Source: an uncultured Gemmataceae bacterium | Lineage (GTDB): Bacteria > Planctomycetota > Planctomycetia > Gemmatales > Gemmataceae | Reading direction: 5' to 3' | Assembly (NCBI GenBank): GCA_937922175.1 | Contig: CAKZUU010000381.1 | Span: 1 to 9,879, forward strand | DNA: 9,879 nt | Shown: positions 7,314 to 9,879 of the stretch, in pieces | Layout: the number at the start of each line of letters is the position of its first letter | How positions within the stretch are numbered: the stretch's first letter is position 1 | The notes under the pieces: model-generated | Told to the model about the DNA's origin: nothing | The model's database searches: none | What the model saw: only the letters and a program-made list of their open reading frames with translations | Position numbers and translations under genes: made by a program

Positions 7314-7319
7314 ATTATA
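7314..7319 (-). promoter_or_regulatory. Perfect TATAAT -10 element, predicted start on the ygiQ ATG
   Basis: On the - strand the order is TATAAT, GCCCGC, ATG. Six bases between the -10 and the A of the ATG put the usual transcription start on that A. No Shine-Dalgarno sequence precedes the ATG. No clear -35 is seen at 16-18 bases; a TTGGTC occurs but at only 12 bases. Confidence 0.5.
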
Positions 7320-7351
7320 GCCGAGAGAGCGGACCAACCGGGGAGTTCATC

Positions 7352-7379
7352 TTGTCAGTCTCACCGGTCCTGTTATGAT
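7352..7379 (+). promoter_or_regulatory. Strong promoter for the 84-residue protein gene
   Basis: TTGTCA (five of six bases of TTGACA), a 16-base spacer ending in TGT, then TATGAT (five of six of TATAAT) with an extended -10 TGn. The predicted start is near 7386, about 30 bases before the ATG at 7416. It is divergent from the ygiQ promoter, with about 80 bases between the two starts. Confidence 0.6.
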
Positions 7380-7415
7380 TCGGCGGTCTCGAAAAGTCCG
7401 GCCGTAGGAGGAATC

Positions 7416-7670
7416 ATGGCAAAAATGAAGACTGTCTGCCCAATCAGCCGCGACGAATTCAAGTCACAAGCGCCGATCCTCGAAATCATGATCGGCGATC
7501 GAAAATTCAAGGCGGTGCCCCGCGAGTTCTCGACAGGGTCGCTCGGATGGTATGTGAATGACAAGATGGAAGTTGACATCGCCGGCAAACCCGTGACGAT
7601 CCAATTGGGATTGAACCTGACCGTCGTGGGGAGCAAGGAATTGCCGATGCCGACAACCGCAGCGTCCTAG
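7416..7670 (+). CDS. Small conserved-looking planctomycete-type protein
   Basis: An 84-residue protein that I cannot assign to a named family but whose pattern I associate with short hypothetical proteins in planctomycetes. Visible segments are MAKMKTVCPISRDEF at the start, a charged middle (MIGDRKFKAVPREF), then STGSLGWYVNDKMEV and the C-terminal half VTIQLGLNLTVVGSKELP. There is no signal peptide or membrane helix, and only one cysteine (Cys8), so it is probably a small cytoplasmic beta-rich protein. The ATG at 7416 follows AGGAGG at 4 bases, with a good promoter upstream, so I regard the gene as real and well expressed. A longer in-frame extension to about 6987 overlaps ygiQ and is not used. 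It converges with nadA, 44 bases apart. Function unknown. Confidence 0.85.
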   Translation: MAKMKTVCPISRDEFKSQAPILEIMIGDRKFKAVPREFSTGSLGWYVNDKMEVDIAGKPVTIQLGLNLTVVGSKELPMPTTAAS

Positions 7671-7714
7671 GGACACTCCCCCGTTCGACGCGATCGACGC
7701 CAACTTTGAACCGA

Positions 7715-8710
7715 TCAATCCCCCACGGGGGCCGGAGCCTGTGGCGCGGTCGGAAGTAAGCTGCGTTCCAGCACCTTCTTGGCCTGGTCGAACTCCGGTT
7801 GCCAGTGAATCTCGGGAGCCAGGTTGACCATGCAGTCGCGTAGCTTTTCGAGCGTGTTCCGGGCCATGTGGGGGCATTTATTACAGGCGCAGGTGATCCC
7901 GGGCACCGGATGATAGCGATGCTGCGGGAATCGGCTTTGCATCTGCCACATCATGTTCGCCTCGGTGGCGACGAGAAAATCGGTCGGCTCGGCGAATCGA
8001 CCAATGTACTTCAGCATGTTCTCGGTGCCTCCGATGAAATCGGCATGTTCACGGATGTTCGCGGGACACTCCGGGTGCGCGATCGTCTTCGCCTGGGGAT
8101 ATTGCTTCTTCAGCTTCAGCAAGTCTTGGACGCTGAAAATTTCGTGAACGATGCAGGCACCATCCCAAAGAATCATTTTCCGGCCCGTCACCTCCTGAAG
8201 GTACGCTCCTAAGTGCTTGTCCGGTACGAAAAGAATCTCGACATCCGGGGGCACACGGCGAATCACCTCCTCGGCGTTGCCACTGGTCACGATCCAATCT
8301 GAAAGAGCCTTCGTGGCAGCAGTGCTGTTGATGTAAGTAACGGTTTGGAAACGTCGGCCATTCAACCGCAACATCTCTTGGTAGCGGGCGAGTTTGTCCG
8401 CTGGGCACGACTCGGCCAACGAACAACCGGCCTCGAGATCCGGCAGAAGCACGCGCTTCGTGGGATTCAAGATTTTCGCGGTCTCCGCCATGAAATGCAC
8501 GCCACAGAAAACGATCACCGGCGAGTCGACTCGAGTCGCGGCACGGGCCAGCTTCAAGCTATCACCGGTCACGTCAGCTAGATCTTGAATCTCGCCGTCT
8601 TGGTAATAGTGGGCCAAAATGGTCGCCCCGATCTTTTCTTTCAACTGCCGAATCTCCTGAGCGAGATCATCGGTGACAGATCGGCGGGTCGAAGCGGAAA
8701 CGCACGACAT
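7715..8710 (-). CDS. nadA: Quinolinate synthase NadA
   Basis: A 331-residue cytoplasmic 4Fe-4S enzyme that condenses iminoaspartate with dihydroxyacetone phosphate to quinolinate in de novo NAD synthesis. Three similar subdomains are visible. Substrate residues lie in ILAHYYQDGEIQDLADVTGD (31-50), FCGVHFMAETAKIL (68-81), VTYINSTAATKA (124-135) and HPEC (212-215). Cluster ligands are expected at Cys96 (DLEAGCSLAE), Cys186 (WDGACIVHE) and one Cys of the C-A-C-N-K-C group (274-279, PHM follows). Nothing essential is missing. The ATG at 8710 follows AAGGA at about 8 bases; the first 15 residues are non-conserved. The C-terminus (PTAPQAPAPVGD) is a short proline/alanine tail. No nadB or nadC is next to it. 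A MerR/CarH-like regulator gene ends 86 bases upstream on the same strand. Confidence 0.97.
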   Translation of the reverse strand: MSCVSASTRRSVTDDLAQEIRQLKEKIGATILAHYYQDGEIQDLADVTGDSLKLARAATRVDSPVIVFCGVHFMAETAKILNPTKRVLLPDLEAGCSLAESCPADKLARYQEMLRLNGRRFQTVTYINSTAATKALSDWIVTSGNAEEVIRRVPPDVEILFVPDKHLGAYLQEVTGRKMILWDGACIVHEIFSVQDLLKLKKQYPQAKTIAHPECPANIREHADFIGGTENMLKYIGRFAEPTDFLVATEANMMWQMQSRFPQHRYHPVPGITCACNKCPHMARNTLEKLRDCMVNLAPEIHWQPEFDQAKKVLERSLLPTAPQAPAPVGD

Positions 8711-8761
8711 GGCAAGGGTTCCTTGTTTTTTAGGTGGCGGAGGAACAACCCACGCACATGA

Positions 8762-8792
8762 ATTCTACGTGAAGACCGGTCACCCGTCGCAA
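8762..8792 (-). promoter_or_regulatory. Weak candidate promoter for nadA
   Basis: On the - strand, TTGCGA (four of six bases) and TAGAAT (five of six) are 19 bases apart, between the regulator gene and nadA. The spacing is long, so nadA could instead be read through from the regulator gene. Confidence 0.3.
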
Positions 8793-8796
8793 AAAA

Positions 8797-9684
8797 TCAA
8801 GAAGATCGTCGCGGACGACCCCGACGAGGACGTTGCGGTCGGGGATACAAGGACTGGACGTAACTGGCCAATTGGCTCATGCTCTCGCCGAGAAACGTGC
8901 AAGGAATCGCTTCACGCATCGACTCGGTCAGCGCCTGGCCGCCGACCACGAAAGTTGCCCCGAGCGACCGAACCTCTGCGTCGAGAGCACGGCATCCCGC
9001 GATCAACTCGTCGACATCGCGCACGTAGCTCACCGAGAGCCAAACCAGTCGGGGCTTCAACTCCTGAGCCGCTTGCCGCATGCTCTCCAACGGGGTGTTG
9101 GGCCCCAGGTTCGCGGCTTCCCAGCCCGCATCGAGCAACGTCAGCTCGACGAGCAAACTCGGCACAAGGTAAGGGTCTCCGCCGGGTGCTCCGCCGAGAG
9201 CGAAGGGACGTTGACGTTCCACCCGGTTGTGTAACTCTTCGCGGAGATCAAAGAGAGCCGCAGCGCACAATTGCGAGCCACGATGTTCCTGCCAAACGTC
9301 GATCCGCTGTTGTTCCCAATCATGCCCGACCTTTGCCAAGGCCGGCGAAATCACTCGATCCGCCAGTACCTCAATGGACATCCCCGATTCGTAAAGGTAA
9401 CGAATCAGACTGCTGGTCGTACCGCCATCACCGCGGAGCAAGGCGTCAGCCAAGGACTCGGCTGGCTCGCCTAAGGAAAGGATGGTCGGATCTCCGCGGA
9501 GCGACCCAGCTTGGCGTGCCATCGCCAAGACCTCACTTCGCAACAGCTTGCGATGCCCCCCGGCCGTCTTGTACGCCGGCAAGATCCCTTCATCCACCCA
9601 TCGCTTGACGGTGCTGACACTCACGCCAAGCAGCGTTGCCGCCTCCGGCGTCGACAAGTACGGGGATTCGTCGGCCTGAGACAT
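8797..9684 (-). CDS. MerR/CarH-type regulator with histidine-less B12-binding-like domain
   Basis: A 295-residue transcription regulator with CarH/CarA-type architecture. Residues 8-57 are a MerR/BldC-like winged helix (STPEAATLLGVSVSTVKRWV, then TAGGHRKL). Residues about 77-150 are a helical cap domain that keeps the CarH motif W-x9-E-H as W123, E133 and H134. Residues about 160-282 look like a Rossmann-type B12-binding domain (LGPNTPLESM, FVVGGQALTE). In CarH the lower cobalt ligand is a His in a G-E-x-H-like motif; here that place reads APGGDPYLVP, with Pro171 or Tyr172 at the ligand position, and the whole domain has no His at all. The Trp-His pair used after photolysis is Trp-Glu here. 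Cobalamin photosensing as in CarH is therefore doubtful. The C-terminus (RPRRGRPRR) holds an AT-hook core. No earlier in-frame start exists; GGAGG lies 15 bases before the ATG, rather far. Confidence 0.88.
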   Translation of the reverse strand: MSQADESPYLSTPEAATLLGVSVSTVKRWVDEGILPAYKTAGGHRKLLRSEVLAMARQAGSLRGDPTILSLGEPAESLADALLRGDGGTTSSLIRYLYESGMSIEVLADRVISPALAKVGHDWEQQRIDVWQEHRGSQLCAAALFDLREELHNRVERQRPFALGGAPGGDPYLVPSLLVELTLLDAGWEAANLGPNTPLESMRQAAQELKPRLVWLSVSYVRDVDELIAGCRALDAEVRSLGATFVVGGQALTESMREAIPCTFLGESMSQLASYVQSLYPRPQRPRRGRPRRSS

Positions 9685-9844
9685 GCGTTTGGAAGCAGAC
9701 CTCCGACTTTGCCACGACCGTTTTCACAAACATATCTTGCTCCCCGATTGGCCCGAATTCCAGTTGAGGGGCGAAATATCTCACCGGGCCGCTTGACTTC
9801 TGCTGGCACAGCCGCGAATGAATTGGGCGGTTCCAAGGTTTTCG

Positions 9845-9871
9845 CGGGTTGGGACGGTTCATCCCAGCCCG
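9845..9871. repeat. Ten-pair inverted repeat upstream of the regulator
   Basis: CGGGTTGGGA / TCCCAGCCCG pairs over ten bases (one G-U) around a seven-base loop CGGTTCA, about 160 bases upstream of the regulator start. It could be the terminator of a gene beyond the window or an operator. No T run follows it on the - strand; the + strand side runs off the window. Four GGTT words at 9829, 9837, 9847 and 9856 run into it. Confidence 0.45.
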
Positions 9872-9879
9872 ATGGGTCG

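Noticed and set aside
7308..7337. TTG start giving ygiQ ten more residues
   Set aside because: It would place the perfect TATAAT inside the coding region, has no Shine-Dalgarno sequence, and the extra residues do not fit the family N-terminus.
7662..7676. CCTAGG palindrome at the stop of the small gene as a terminator
   Set aside because: The arms are only about four bases with almost no loop and no U tract.
9590..9862. - strand frame of 90 codons overlapping the regulator start
   Set aside because: It overlaps the well-supported HTH coding region in another frame and shows no domain or ribosome-binding site.

Overview
The window looks like an ordinary chromosomal stretch of a planctomycete, probably in or near the Gemmataceae. 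This is inferred from gene content and style: a DUF1571 lipoprotein, a short 'VCPISR...GSLGWY' protein of a type I associate with planctomycetes, a stand-alone groES, an infA outside any ribosomal-protein operon, and moderately high GC (one sampled 60-base line is 37/60). No phage, insertion sequence, CRISPR array, rRNA or tRNA was found.

Left part (1-3702, all + strand): the 3' end of a small secreted-type or carrier-domain protein, a family 2 glycosyltransferase, a DUF1571 lipoprotein, a single-domain response regulator, groES and infA. Hairpins after the glycosyltransferase and the lipoprotein, and promoter-like elements before the response regulator and infA, suggest mostly separate transcription units.

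Middle (3703-5234): a gene-poor stretch of about 690 bases leads into an AT-rich FemAB/GNAT-type acyltransferase gene. Its C-terminal 39 codons lie in a different frame, and one missing C in a C4 run explains this. It looks acquired and is either broken or mis-sequenced.

Right part (5235-9879): ygiQ (radical SAM, - strand) diverges from an 84-residue conserved-looking protein (+ strand). The ygiQ promoter places the predicted transcript start exactly on the ATG, so the gene may be leaderless. nadA (quinolinate synthase, - strand) converges on the small gene. Upstream of nadA on the same strand lies a MerR/CarH-type regulator with an HTH, a cap domain and a B12-binding-like fold. It keeps the CarH cap motif W-x9-E-H, but its B12-binding-like domain contains no histidine, and it ends in a basic tail with an AT-hook core.

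I do not see a new multi-gene system. The best leads are the histidine-less CarH-like regulator next to nadA, the possible leaderless ygiQ, the small planctomycete-type protein with its strong promoter, and the frameshifted acyltransferase.
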